The notes below the pieces were generated by a model that saw only the letters and a list, made by a program, of their open reading frames with translations, was not told the origin of the DNA and ran no database searches. A stretch of 64,000 nt of DNA from Limnobaculum allomyrinae (GTDB lineage Bacteria; Pseudomonadota; Gammaproteobacteria; Enterobacterales; Enterobacteriaceae). Made by a program: the position numbers and the translations under genes. Below, in pieces: positions 41,583 to 51,014 of the stretch (within the stretch, counting starts at the first letter, position 1; each line of letters starts with the position of its first letter). Location: NCBI RefSeq assembly GCF_016649425.1, contig NZ_JADRCR010000002.1, forward strand, positions 444,575-508,574. The letters are read 5' to 3'.

Positions 41583-42283
41583 TATTTTTGTTCTGCCAGC
41601 GCCTTAAGCATGGTGCCAACCATCAGAGAAGATTGTTGAGCAGCCAACACCAGAAACTCATCAAAGCTTAGATGCGATTCTTGATCGGCAACGTCAGAGA
41701 TAGCGCGCACTACCACAAACGGCGTGCCAAACTGATAACACACGTGACCAATCGCCGCCGCCTCCATCTCAACGGCAATCACCGCAGGGAAGGTAGTACG
41801 AATGCGAGCCAGCGGCTCAGCACCGTTAATAAAGGCATCACCGCTACAGATCAGACCACGAACTGCATGCAGATCACACTGTTGAATGCAGCGTTCGGCC
41901 AGCGTAATCAGTTTTGGGTCTGCCGGAAAAGCGGCCGGGCAGCCCGCCATTTGACCGGGTTCATAGCCGAACGCGGTGACATCAGCATCGTGATAACGTA
42001 CTTCGTCCGATACCACGATATCGCCTACTTTAAGTGTTGATGCTAAACCACCAGCAGAACCGGTATTAATAACTGCATCAGGTTTACAGGTTTCCAACAA
42101 TAGCGTAGTGCCCAATGCGGCGGCGACTTTACCGATACCGGATTTTAATAAAGCCACTTCAACGCCATTTAAGCGACCGGTATAAATTTCGCAGCCAGCG
42201 CGTTTAATAGTTTCACACTGTTCGATTTGAGAACGCAGCAGGGCAACTTCTTGCTCCATAGCGCCAATAATACCTATTTTCAT
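41582..42283 (-). CDS. mtnN: 5'-methylthioadenosine/S-adenosylhomocysteine nucleosidase
   Basis: MtnN (Pfs) hydrolyses methylthioadenosine, S-adenosylhomocysteine and 5'-deoxyadenosine, feeding methionine salvage and the autoinducer-2 route. At 233 residues it is full length. E12 (GAMEQE), the MEMEAA-type [10 protein letters not shown] block and the DVADQE aspartate are the expected active-site residues. First gene of mtnN-btuF-yadS and divergent from dgt. Confidence 0.96.
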   Translation of the reverse strand: MKIGIIGAMEQEVALLRSQIEQCETIKRAGCEIYTGRLNGVEVALLKSGIGKVAAALGTTLLLETCKPDAVINTGSAGGLASTLKVGDIVVSDEVRYHDADVTAFGYEPGQMAGCPAAFPADPKLITLAERCIQQCDLHAVRGLICSGDAFINGAEPLARIRTTFPAVIAVEMEAAAIGHVCYQFGTPFVVVRAISDVADQESHLSFDEFLVLAAQQSSLMVGTMLKALAEQK

Positions 42284-42542
42284 CGCGATCTCCTGCTAAG
42301 TTCGATGCATAAATTGGCGCGTAGTCTATCATGCTAATGAAGGAAATGAGTCGCTTCAAATGCAGAGATTTTTACCTGCTTTTGATTAATCTTTAATCCG
42401 TGAACGGATAATGTATGATTATGACTGAAAATGTCATATCGCGATGAAACAGAACCGCTTTGGTTTTCATCAGGATAGAATCGAAAATGCAGGGCTTCGG
42501 GGGAAGAACGCAGCGCTGCCACCAGCAGAATGGGAAGAGGCT

Positions 42543-44054
42543 ATGTCCGGGATTGATTTTGGCAAGAGAATAACAGTTCAGCGTCCTTTTAGTTCATCAT
42601 CAGGTTCAGCATCGCCAGCCCCCGTGGGGGAATACGAAATTACTCGCCAGTTTGAAAGCGATCGCGGGCGTATTATCAATTCTGCGGCTATTCGCCGGTT
42701 ACAGCAAAAGACACAGGTATTTCCACTGGAACGCAACGCCGCGGTGCGTAGCCGTTTGACGCATTCCATGGAAGTACAACAGGTCGGCCGCCATATTGCT
42801 AAAGATATCTTCCATCAGTTGAAAAAAGAGGGGCGTATTGAGCAACTGGGGTTGGATAAAACCTTAGAAGCTTTTGAAAGTATCGTTGAAATGGCCTGTC
42901 TGATGCACGATGTGGGTAACCCTCCTTTTGGTCATTTTGGTGAAGCGGCCATTAATAACTGGTTTGGCAAACGCCTGAACGCCGGAGCTGGCAAACTATG
43001 TCACTATCATTGCCTGCGGCTGGAAGATGAACAACCAGAATTAAATCAGCTGCGTCTGCGCATTTGTCAGGACTTAAGCAACTTTGAAGGAAATGCTCAG
43101 GCTATTCGTCTGGTGCATACGCTATTGAAACTGAATCTGACCTATTCGCAGGTTGCCTGCATACTGAAATATACCAAACCCGCTTACTGGTCAGACAGCG
43201 TTCCGGCTGAGTTCAGCTATTTGATGAAAAAGCCCGGCTATTATCTGGCGGAAGAAGCCTTTGTAACTAAACTACGCGATAAGCTGGGAATGGAAGAGTT
43301 CAGCCGCTATCCGCTGACTTATATTATGGAAGCAGCCGATGATATCTCTTATTGCATTGCCGATCTCGAAGATGCAGTAGAGAAGAGTATTCTGACCATT
43401 GAACAATTGTATGACCATCTGAAATGCGCCTGGGGAACAGTATCAGCCGGCGATCTGTTTGATAAAACCGTCGGTAGTGCCATCCGTAAAATGGAGCAGG
43501 GCAGCGGCTATCGCCATCGTGAAGATCAATTCTTTATGTATCTGCGGGTATATACCGTAGGGCAGTTAGTTCCTAAAGCTGCCCAACGGTTTATTCAACA
43601 TTTACCGGCGATTTTTGCCGGAAACTTTAATCAGGCACTGCTGGAAGATGGTGATGAAGCCTTTAAACTGTTGAGCGTTTATAAAGATGTGGCGCTGAAA
43701 TATGTCTTTAGCCATGAAGAAGTTGAGCAGTTGGAGTTACAGGGATATCGAGTAATTAACGGCCTGCTGGATATTTACAGCCCGTTGCTGGATATGCCCA
43801 AGGCTGATTTTACGCGTCTGGTTAAAGAGAATAGCCATCGGGGGTATCTGATCGAAACCCGGTTGTTCCATAAGCTTTCCACTAAACACTGTATGGCCTA
43901 TAAAGAAGCTATGGATAAATTAGGGCATTTGCCTGAAGCTCAGTTAGAGATTCTGGAGTTCTATTATCGTGCCAGATTAATTCAGGATTACATCAGCGGT
44001 ATGACCGATCTTTATGCTTATGATGAGTACCGTAAATTAATGGCAGCAGAGTAG
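42543..44054 (+). CDS. dgt: Deoxyguanosinetriphosphate triphosphohydrolase Dgt
   Basis: Dgt is an HD-domain hydrolase that removes triphosphate from dGTP. The ATG at 42543 ([10 protein letters not shown]) follows a GGAAGAGG site and matches the length of E. coli Dgt (503 versus 505 residues); the frame is open 33 codons earlier but without homology. The HD motif reads [14 protein letters not shown], after [19 protein letters not shown]. In E. coli degP follows; here the next gene is cdaR. Confidence 0.95.
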   Translation: MSGIDFGKRITVQRPFSSSSGSASPAPVGEYEITRQFESDRGRIINSAAIRRLQQKTQVFPLERNAAVRSRLTHSMEVQQVGRHIAKDIFHQLKKEGRIEQLGLDKTLEAFESIVEMACLMHDVGNPPFGHFGEAAINNWFGKRLNAGAGKLCHYHCLRLEDEQPELNQLRLRICQDLSNFEGNAQAIRLVHTLLKLNLTYSQVACILKYTKPAYWSDSVPAEFSYLMKKPGYYLAEEAFVTKLRDKLGMEEFSRYPLTYIMEAADDISYCIADLEDAVEKSILTIEQLYDHLKCAWGTVSAGDLFDKTVGSAIRKMEQGSGYRHREDQFFMYLRVYTVGQLVPKAAQRFIQHLPAIFAGNFNQALLEDGDEAFKLLSVYKDVALKYVFSHEEVEQLELQGYRVINGLLDIYSPLLDMPKADFTRLVKENSHRGYLIETRLFHKLSTKHCMAYKEAMDKLGHLPEAQLEILEFYYRARLIQDYISGMTDLYAYDEYRKLMAAE

Positions 44055-44224
44055 CGTTCTGCTGCCAGATTTTTATCTCTCTGCAATATCCCACTTTATC
44101 CTCTCCCTGTTTCAGGGAGATATGCCGCTATTGTTACCAAATTGATATTTATTCTATACAAATCGCTATTTCTCCCTCGCATAATTGTGACTGTTTCCGC
44201 AGTTTGAATAAATAGAATACAGAT

Positions 44225-44240
44225 TTGTGCATTTGCACAA
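44225..44240. promoter_or_regulatory. Palindrome upstream of cdaR
   Basis: TTGTGCATTTGCACAA is a perfect 16-bp palindrome, 60 bases before the cdaR start. It may be an autoregulatory CdaR operator; a CRP site is less likely because the half-site spacing is wrong. A further 8-bp hairpin at 44102-44120 follows dgt. Confidence 0.45.
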
Positions 44241-44299
44241 TGCTCTGAATAAAAACAACAATTAGTCTTGAGAGTCAGGATCACTTCAGGGATAGCACC

Positions 44300-45454
44300 A
44301 TGTCTTTTTATCACCTTGATGCCAAACTCGCTCAGGATATCGTTGACAGAACGATGCAGATTATTGACAGCAACATTAACGTGATGGATGCCAAAGGAAC
44401 CATTATCGGTAGTGGCGACATTAATCGCATAGGTGAATTGCATGAAGGGGCGCTACTGGCTCTTTCTCAGGGACGAGTCGTTGAGATTAACGAAGCGGTC
44501 GCCGCCAGTTTGCAGGGCGTTCGTCCCGGCATTAATCTGCCGTTGAGGGTTGAAGGTGATATCGTTGGGGTAATTGGCCTGACGGGAGAGCCGGACGTTT
44601 TACGCCAACATGGACAACTGGTCGGTATGGCCGCGGAGATGATGCTGGAGCAGGCGCGGTTGATGAATATGCTGGCGCAGGATAGCCGGATGCGTGAGGC
44701 GCTGGTATTAAACCTGATTCGTAGCGATGAATTACCCACATCATTAGTGGAATGGGCACAGCGTTTAGGTATCGACCTTTCCCAGCCGCGAGTTGTGACC
44801 TTGATTGAGCTGGACAGCGGTCATCTGGGGGTGGATGTCTCAATGAAGGAGCTGCAACAGCTACAAAGTCTGTTAACGGTTCCCGATCGGGATAATTTGA
44901 TTGCTATCGTTTCCCTGAATGAAATGGTGGTGCTGCAACCGGCTCTGAATAGTCACGGGCGCTGGGATGCAGAAGAGCACCGTAAACGAGTTGATAGCCT
45001 TTTACTGCGTATTTCTGAAAGCAGTCGCCTGAATGTCAGGGTTTCTTTAGGCAACCATTTCTCCGGGCCGGGCTGCGTAGCCCGTTCTTACAGCACCGCC
45101 AAAGCAGCCATGTCGGTAGGTAAACAGCGAATGCCTGAACAACATAGTTATTACTATCAGGATTTGATGTTGCCAGTGCTATTGGACAGTCTGCGCGGTG
45201 GCTGGCAGGTTAACGAACTGAACCGTCCTCTGGCTAAGCTGAAAGCTATGGATAATAACGGCTTATTACGTCGTACCTTACTGGCCTGGTTTAAACATAA
45301 TATGCATCCGGGTGCCACAGTTAAATCTCTCTATATACATCGCAATACTCTGGATTATCGCCTGAATCGCATCTCGGAAATTACCGGATTAAATCTGAAG
45401 AAGTTTGATGACCATATGCAGTTGTATATTGCGTTGCAGCTGGATGATGAATGA
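44300..45454 (+). CDS. cdaR: Sugar diacid regulator CdaR
   Basis: CdaR activates glucarate, galactarate and glycerate catabolic genes in E. coli. This 384-residue protein is colinear with it: N-terminal sugar-diacid recognition domain (LAQDIVDRTMQIIDSNINVMD, IGELHEGALLAL, GVIGLTGEP) and a C-terminal PucR-type helix-turn-helix (LYIHRNTLDYRLNRISEITG). The downstream genes are its expected targets. degP, which precedes cdaR in E. coli, is missing. Confidence 0.95.
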   Translation: MSFYHLDAKLAQDIVDRTMQIIDSNINVMDAKGTIIGSGDINRIGELHEGALLALSQGRVVEINEAVAASLQGVRPGINLPLRVEGDIVGVIGLTGEPDVLRQHGQLVGMAAEMMLEQARLMNMLAQDSRMREALVLNLIRSDELPTSLVEWAQRLGIDLSQPRVVTLIELDSGHLGVDVSMKELQQLQSLLTVPDRDNLIAIVSLNEMVVLQPALNSHGRWDAEEHRKRVDSLLLRISESSRLNVRVSLGNHFSGPGCVARSYSTAKAAMSVGKQRMPEQHSYYYQDLMLPVLLDSLRGGWQVNELNRPLAKLKAMDNNGLLRRTLLAWFKHNMHPGATVKSLYIHRNTLDYRLNRISEITGLNLKKFDDHMQLYIALQLDDE

Positions 45455-45553
45455 TTGGTTTTATGAATAGATTGCCCGTTACCCAGCGATTTATTACAAC
45501 AGAAAAATATGCGATGTTTCTCGAAGGGCTTTAGTGTGTGTCTTGGTTTAAAA

Positions 45554-46027
45554 AATATGGTGGCGACTAACTGGCGTGAAATGTGCCATTCCATCATGTT
45601 ACAGGCAGTAGATATTCCGCTGGCAGATCCGCATTTCTGGACATTAACTGGTGCTTCCCGCGTAGCCCAGATGTGTAACGAATGGGGTCTAACCTGGGGT
45701 TGCCACTCCAACAACCACTTCGATATTTCTCTGGCGATGTTTACTCATGTCGGCGCTGCTGCACCGGGTAATCCAACAGCGCTGGATACCCACTGGATCT
45801 GGCAGGAAGGCCAACATCTGACCAAAGAGCCAATGCAAATCGTTAACGGCAAAATTGCCTTGAGTGATAAACCGGGTCTGGGGATTGAATTGGATATGGA
45901 TCAGATAGAAAAAGCCCATGAACTGCATAAGAAAATGCCGTCCGGTGCGCGTAATGATGCCATGGCGATGCAGTATCTGATCCCCGGGTGGACCTTTGAT
46001 AAAAAGCGTCCGGCCATGGTGCGTTAA
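45554..46027 (+). pseudogene. gudX: Remnant of a glucarate dehydratase-related gene (gudX type)
   Basis: These 157 codons encode the last third of a glucarate dehydratase-like enolase-superfamily protein: homology starts abruptly at [10 protein letters not shown] and runs through [16 protein letters not shown] to the natural C-terminus (KKRPAMVR). The N-terminal capping domain, catalytic KxK lysine and metal ligands are gone. The cysteine in [10 protein letters not shown] and the wording [14 protein letters not shown] resemble GudX rather than GudD. The 15 in-frame codons upstream of the homology show no relation to the family. gudP, which precedes gudX in many enterobacteria, is missing too, so a deletion joined cdaR to this fragment. 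Confidence 0.85.
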
Positions 46028-46115
46028 TCATCGTTAGCTGACGGGTTGTTAAATTCAATCCGTTGGCTAAAACAGACTTAATTTATTGAATAATACAGAA
46101 CAAGGTGGATTAACT

Positions 46116-47453
46116 ATGAGCTCTTCAGCATCCCCAATTATTACTGAAATGCAAGTGATCCCGGTTGCCGGACACGATAGCATGTTATTAAACCTCAGCG
46201 GTGCGCACGCGCCTTACTTCACTCGTAATATTGTGATTATGAAAGACAATGCCGGTAATACCGGTGTTGGTGAAGTTCCGGGTGGAGAGAAGATTCGCCA
46301 GACACTGGAAGATGCCAAGCCGTTAATTATTGGTAAAACGTTGGGTGAATACAAAAATGTAATGAACGCTGTTCGTGCACAGTTCTCTGACAGAGATGCC
46401 GGCGGTCGCGGTACTCAAACATTTGATTTGCGTACCACCATTCATGTAGTAACTGCAGTGGAAGCGGCGATGCTTGACCTGTTGGGACAACATTTAGGGG
46501 TGACGGTCGCTTCCCTGTTAGGGGATGGCCAACAGCGTGATGAAGTAGAAATGCTGGGTTATTTGTTCTACATCGGTGACCGCAAGAAAACCGATCTGCC
46601 TTATCAAAGCCAGCCTGATGACAAATGTGATTGGTATCGCCTGCGGCATGAAGAGGCGTTAACACCAGACAGCGTAGTACGTCTGGCGGAAACCGCTTAC
46701 GAAAAATATGGCTTCAATGACTTTAAACTAAAAGGCGGCGTACTGGCAGGGGAAGAAGAGGCGGAGTCTATTATTGCTCTGTCTAAACGCTTCCCACAGG
46801 CGCGTATCACTCTGGACCCTAACGGCGCCTGGTCGCTGGATGAAGCGATTCGCATTGGTAAATACCTGCGTGGCTATCTGGCCTATGCAGAAGATCCATG
46901 CGGTGCTGAAGCAGGCTATTCTGGTCGTGAAATTATGGCTGAATTCCGTCGCGCTACCGGCCTGTTAACAGCAACTAATATGATTGCCACCGACTGGCGT
47001 CAAATGGGGCATACCATCCAGCTTAACTCGGTGGACATTCCACTGGCTGACCCACACTTCTGGACCATGCAAGGTTCGGTACGCGTAGCACAAATGTGCC
47101 ACGAATGGGGGCTAACCTGGGGTTCTCACTCCAATAACCACTTTGATATTTCACTGGCGATGTTTACTCAGGTTGCTGCTGCGGCACCGGGCAAAATCAC
47201 TGCCATTGATACCCACTGGATCTGGCAGGAAGGTAATCAGCGCATTACCAAAGAGCCGCTACAAATTAAGGGCGGAATGGTACAAGTGCCGAAGAAACCG
47301 GGTCTGGGCGTTGAGATTGATATGGATCAGGTACTTAAAGCCCATGAGCTGTATAAAAATATGGGGCTGGGTGCCCGTGATGATGCGATGGGGATGCAGT
47401 ATCTGGTGCCGAACTGGGCCTTTGATAACAAACGTCCTTGTCTGGTTCGTTAA
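46116..47453 (+). CDS. gudD: Glucarate dehydratase GudD
   Basis: GudD dehydrates D-glucarate to 5-keto-4-deoxyglucarate. The ATG at 46116 ([20 protein letters not shown]) has AAGGTGG 7 bases upstream and gives 445 residues, one fewer than E. coli. The enolase-superfamily residues are intact: K204-x-K206 (FKLKGG), the Asp of LDPNGAW, the Glu of YAEDPCG and the His of GSHSNNHFD. It starts the catabolic series gudD-garL-garR-garK. Confidence 0.95.
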   Translation: MSSSASPIITEMQVIPVAGHDSMLLNLSGAHAPYFTRNIVIMKDNAGNTGVGEVPGGEKIRQTLEDAKPLIIGKTLGEYKNVMNAVRAQFSDRDAGGRGTQTFDLRTTIHVVTAVEAAMLDLLGQHLGVTVASLLGDGQQRDEVEMLGYLFYIGDRKKTDLPYQSQPDDKCDWYRLRHEEALTPDSVVRLAETAYEKYGFNDFKLKGGVLAGEEEAESIIALSKRFPQARITLDPNGAWSLDEAIRIGKYLRGYLAYAEDPCGAEAGYSGREIMAEFRRATGLLTATNMIATDWRQMGHTIQLNSVDIPLADPHFWTMQGSVRVAQMCHEWGLTWGSHSNNHFDISLAMFTQVAAAAPGKITAIDTHWIWQEGNQRITKEPLQIKGGMVQVPKKPGLGVEIDMDQVLKAHELYKNMGLGARDDAMGMQYLVPNWAFDNKRPCLVR

Positions 47454-47563
47454 TCAAAGAGGGGCTGCGGTAATGGCCGTAGCCCGTCTGAAAGGTTATC
47501 ACTCAGGCTCTGTTAATACTGAATCACCCGCCACTGTGCTACAGATAATAAAAAGGATTCATG

Positions 47564-48331
47564 ATGTCTAAATCTACTGTTGTTAACCAATTTCGTCAGG
47601 ATCTCCTGGGTGGTAAAACATTAATTGGTTGCTGGGCTTCACTGGCCAGTCCGATCACTACCGAGGTTCTGGGCTATGCCGGTTTTGACTGGCTGTTGTT
47701 GGACGGCGAACATGCGCCAAACGATGTCAATACCTTTATCCCTCAACTGATGGCACTGAAAGGCAGCGATAGCGCGGCCATTGTACGCCCTCAGTCCAAC
47801 GATCCGGTCACCATTAAACGTTTACTGGATATTGGTTTCCATAACTTGCTTATCCCCTTTGTTGAGTCAGAAGAAGAGGCGCTACGGGCAGTTGCCTCCA
47901 CCCGCTATCCACCACAAGGTATTCGTGGGGTGTCGGTATCTCATCGCAGTAATTGCTATGGCACCATAACGGATTACTTCAGCAAAATTAACGACAACAT
48001 CAGCGTGATGGTGCAAATCGAAAGCCAGCAGGGAGTAGATAATCTGGATGCTATCGCGGCGGTAGAGGGTGTGGATTGTATTTTTGTTGGGCCAAGCGAC
48101 CTGTCGGCTGCATTGGGCTATTTAGGCCAGGCTGGACATCCGGAAGTTCAAAAAACTATCCGCCATATTTTTGACCGTGCAAAAGCACAGGGTAAGGCCT
48201 GCGGCATTCTGGCTCCGGTTGAAGCGGATGCGCGCCGCTACCTTGAGTGGGGTGCCACTTTTGTTGCTGTTGGCAGCGATCTCGGTGTTTTCCGTACTGC
48301 TACTCAGGCACTGAAAGACAAATATAAGTAA
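47564..48331 (+). CDS. garL: 5-keto-4-deoxy-D-glucarate aldolase GarL
   Basis: GarL is a class II, Mg-dependent aldolase of the HpcH/HpaI family that splits 5-keto-4-deoxyglucarate to pyruvate and tartronate semialdehyde. Length is 255 residues. Two ATG codons are adjacent; the second (47564) has better spacing from AAGGA. Typical motifs are [21 protein letters not shown] and [12 protein letters not shown]. It lies between gudD and garR. Confidence 0.95.
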   Translation: MSKSTVVNQFRQDLLGGKTLIGCWASLASPITTEVLGYAGFDWLLLDGEHAPNDVNTFIPQLMALKGSDSAAIVRPQSNDPVTIKRLLDIGFHNLLIPFVESEEEALRAVASTRYPPQGIRGVSVSHRSNCYGTITDYFSKINDNISVMVQIESQQGVDNLDAIAAVEGVDCIFVGPSDLSAALGYLGQAGHPEVQKTIRHIFDRAKAQGKACGILAPVEADARRYLEWGATFVAVGSDLGVFRTATQALKDKYK

Positions 48332-48362
48332 TTGTCTGACGACAATTCTGTTTACCCCTTCT

Positions 48363-48382
48363 CCTGTGGTCAATACCACAGG
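48363..48382 (+). other. Hairpin between garL and garR
   Basis: CCTGTGGT/ACCACAGG form a perfect 8-bp stem with a 4-base loop, no T-run. It could protect or separate the garL and garR messages. Confidence 0.45.
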
Positions 48383-48410
48383 ATTGAGAACGAACTACGA
48401 GGAATATGTA

Positions 48411-49295
48411 ATGAAAATCGGTTTTATTGGTTTAGGGATTATGGGCAAACCAATGAGCAAAAATCTGCTGAAAGCGGGTTACTCATTGGTTGTTATGGAT
48501 CGCAATACAGATTCAATTGCTGAAGTTGTCGCCGCGGGCGCTACTTCTGCGGCAACGCCAAAAGCGGTAGCAGAGCAAAGTGATGTGATCATTACCATGC
48601 TGCCAAATTCACCGCAGGTAAAAGAGGTTGTTCTGGGAGAGAACGGCGTTATTGAAGGGGCGAAGAGAGGCGCTATTGTCATTGATATGAGTTCTATCGC
48701 TCCACTTGCCAGTCGTGAAATCTGTGCAGCTCTGGCTGAGAAAGGCGTAGAAATGCTGGATGCGCCGGTGAGTGGCGGCGAGCCAAAAGCCATTGATGGT
48801 ACCTTATCGGTCATGGTTGGTGGTAACAAAGCAATATTTGATAGTTGTTTTGACATTATGAAAGCGATGGCCGGTTCAGTGGTTCATACTGGTGATATTG
48901 GTGCCGGTAACGTAACTAAATTGGCTAATCAGGTCATTGTTGCACTGAATATTGCCGCGATGTCTGAAGCGTTAGTACTGGCAACTAAAGCGGGAGTCAA
49001 TCCGGATCTGGTGTATCAGGCTATCCGTGGTGGGCTGGCGGGTAGTACGGTATTGGATGCCAAAGCGCCGATGGTGATGGATCGTAACTTTAAGCCAGGT
49101 TTCCGTATCGATCTGCATATTAAAGATCTGGCAAATGCGCTGGATACATCACACGGCGTTGGTGCTCAGTTGCCGCTGACTGCAGCAGTAATGGAAATGA
49201 TGCAAGCTCTGAAAGCTGACGATATGGGAACTTCTGACCACTGTGCTTTAGCACGTTACTATGAGAAGTTGGCTAAAGTTGAAGTTACCCGGTAA
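48411..49295 (+). CDS. garR: Tartronate semialdehyde reductase GarR
   Basis: GarR reduces tartronate semialdehyde to D-glycerate. The ATG at 48411 (MKIGFIGLGIMGKPM) has GAGGA 7 bases upstream and yields 294 residues, the E. coli length; the open frame extends 15 codons earlier without homology. The NAD(P) fold GLGIMGKPM, the substrate motif DAPVSGGEPKAIDGTLS and the catalytic Lys in GAGNVTKLANQ are present. Confidence 0.95.
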   Translation: MKIGFIGLGIMGKPMSKNLLKAGYSLVVMDRNTDSIAEVVAAGATSAATPKAVAEQSDVIITMLPNSPQVKEVVLGENGVIEGAKRGAIVIDMSSIAPLASREICAALAEKGVEMLDAPVSGGEPKAIDGTLSVMVGGNKAIFDSCFDIMKAMAGSVVHTGDIGAGNVTKLANQVIVALNIAAMSEALVLATKAGVNPDLVYQAIRGGLAGSTVLDAKAPMVMDRNFKPGFRIDLHIKDLANALDTSHGVGAQLPLTAAVMEMMQALKADDMGTSDHCALARYYEKLAKVEVTR

Positions 49296-49384
49296 TACCT
49301 GTTTGCCCGCCTTCGCAGGTGAACGGCGGGCAAAGATATTGTCTCTATCGTTGGTCATTCAATAATCTTATATATGGATAGGTT

Positions 49385-50533
49385 ATGAAAATAGTCATCG
49401 CACCGGATTCTTACAAAGAAAGTCTGAGCGCACTGGATGTTGCGACCCAGATTGAAGCTGGATTCCGTGAGATTTTCCCACAGGCCGAGTATGTAAAATT
49501 ACCCGTTGCCGATGGGGGCGAAGGAACCGTAGAAGCGATGGTAGCCGCGACATCAGGGAAAGTTCTTACAGTAGATGTGACCGATCCATTAGGTGAACGA
49601 GGCTCTGCTTTTTTAGGACTGTCCGGTGACGAGCGCTATGCCATTATTGAGATGGCCGCAGCCAGTGGACTTGAGCGAGTTCCAGCCAGCCAGCGAAATC
49701 CAATGATCACCACCTCGTTTGGCACCGGTGAGTTGATTGTTGAAGCCCTTAATTGTGGTGTGAAACACTGCATTATTGGGATTGGTGGCAGCGCTACCAA
49801 TGATGGTGGTGCAGGGATGGTTCAGGCACTGGGGGCTAAATTACTCGATAAAAACGATCAACAAATTGGATTTGGTGGTGCAGAGCTTGCCCGGTTACAT
49901 CGTATTGATGTGAGTCAGATGGATAAACGCATTGCTGACTGTCGGTTTGAGGTGGCTTGCGATGTAACCAACCCATTAACCGGTACTCAGGGCGCTTCCG
50001 CGATATTTGGCCCACAGAAAGGTGCAACACCAGCAATGATCGAACAGCTGGATGCTAATTTGCTTCATTATGCAAAGATAATTCAGCGCGATCTTGGGTT
50101 AGATGTGAATGATGTTCCCGGCGCCGGAGCGGCGGGGGGGATGGGAGCTGCTTTACTGGCTTTCCTCGGTGCTGATCTGCGTCCGGGGATTGATATTGTT
50201 ACTGAAGCCGTTGGGTTGGATGCCGCCGTCAGAGAAGCAGATTTGGTGATTACCGGTGAAGGCCGGATTGATAGTCAAACCGTTAACGGCAAAGTACCTA
50301 TCGGGGTCGCCAGAGTAGCGAAACGTTACCATAAACCGGTGATCGCCATTGCCGGCAGCCTGAGTAGCGATGTGGATATTGTTTATCAACATGGTTTGGA
50401 TGCGGCGTTTAGTGTTCTTTATAAAATCAGTTCGCTGGATGAAGCGCTGACTCAGGCGGCGGAGAATGTCAGGATGACGGCCAGGAATGTCGCGATGGTG
50501 TATCGCTTAGGGCTACAGTCTGGTACCGCGTAA
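49385..50533 (+). CDS. garK: Glycerate 2-kinase GarK
   Basis: GarK phosphorylates D-glycerate to 2-phosphoglycerate, sending glucarate carbon into glycolysis. This 382-residue protein is colinear with E. coli GarK: MKIVIAPDSYKESLSA, GGSATNDGGAGMVQALGAKL, DVPGAGAAGGMGAALLAFLG and TGEGRIDSQT are conserved. It completes the pathway from glucarate in this cluster, although no transporter is encoded here. Confidence 0.95.
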   Translation: MKIVIAPDSYKESLSALDVATQIEAGFREIFPQAEYVKLPVADGGEGTVEAMVAATSGKVLTVDVTDPLGERGSAFLGLSGDERYAIIEMAAASGLERVPASQRNPMITTSFGTGELIVEALNCGVKHCIIGIGGSATNDGGAGMVQALGAKLLDKNDQQIGFGGAELARLHRIDVSQMDKRIADCRFEVACDVTNPLTGTQGASAIFGPQKGATPAMIEQLDANLLHYAKIIQRDLGLDVNDVPGAGAAGGMGAALLAFLGADLRPGIDIVTEAVGLDAAVREADLVITGEGRIDSQTVNGKVPIGVARVAKRYHKPVIAIAGSLSSDVDIVYQHGLDAAFSVLYKISSLDEALTQAAENVRMTARNVAMVYRLGLQSGTA

Positions 50534-50574
50534 GTTTTGTTTGCGGTCATTTTGCTCTACTTTTTTGCTCTTCC

Positions 50575-50855
50575 AGAGCACTGGAATTCAGCTGACGACA
50601 GAGAGAGGGTAGCACGCCAAACATGGATGTTTGGCGAGGCACTGCTTCGCCTGACAAAATGGCAGGAGCAATTTTGAACAGCGCAACGTGCTGGCCCGTA
50701 GGGGGGAGCCTTATGCATGAGGCGAATAAACCGAATCAGTGCCGGTGCGTAAGCCCGAACGAAGAAGGAAGGTAGTCTGCCACAGGCGACCTGGATTCGG
50801 ATGCGAAGGCGCGGGGGCATTCGCCCTTAACGCCCCTTGCTCGGCCACTTGCACA
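50575..50855 (+). repeat. Structured intergenic repeat, copy C
   Basis: A GC-rich, hairpin-rich block of about 280 bases in an otherwise AT-rich gap. A perfect 10-bp stem CGCCAAACAT/ATGTTTGGCG lies at 50615-50636, and the motif TTTTGAACAGCGC...GGCCCGTA matches copy A (TTTGAACAGCGC...GGCCCGTC). It ends with CTTGCTCGGCCAC. The rest differs from copies A and B, so it is a related but distinct subtype. It lies between convergent garK and emrB. Edges are approximate. Confidence 0.6.
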
Positions 50856-51014
50856 ATGGCTAATTTTTACACTACATTATTAGTGGACGAAATTTACGCA
50901 ATACTAAATCTAATCAATAACACGTCTAATAAATAACAACCCGTGTAGCAAACGACATCGGGTTATTATTTTCAATTCAGATAATCAATTTATAAACAAC
51001 AGGTTTGCTGTTAT

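Noticed and set aside
45509-46027. A 172-codon intact gene instead of a gudX remnant
   Set aside because: Homology begins abruptly at the sixteenth codon and lacks the catalytic lysines and metal ligands of the family, so a pseudogene is the better reading.
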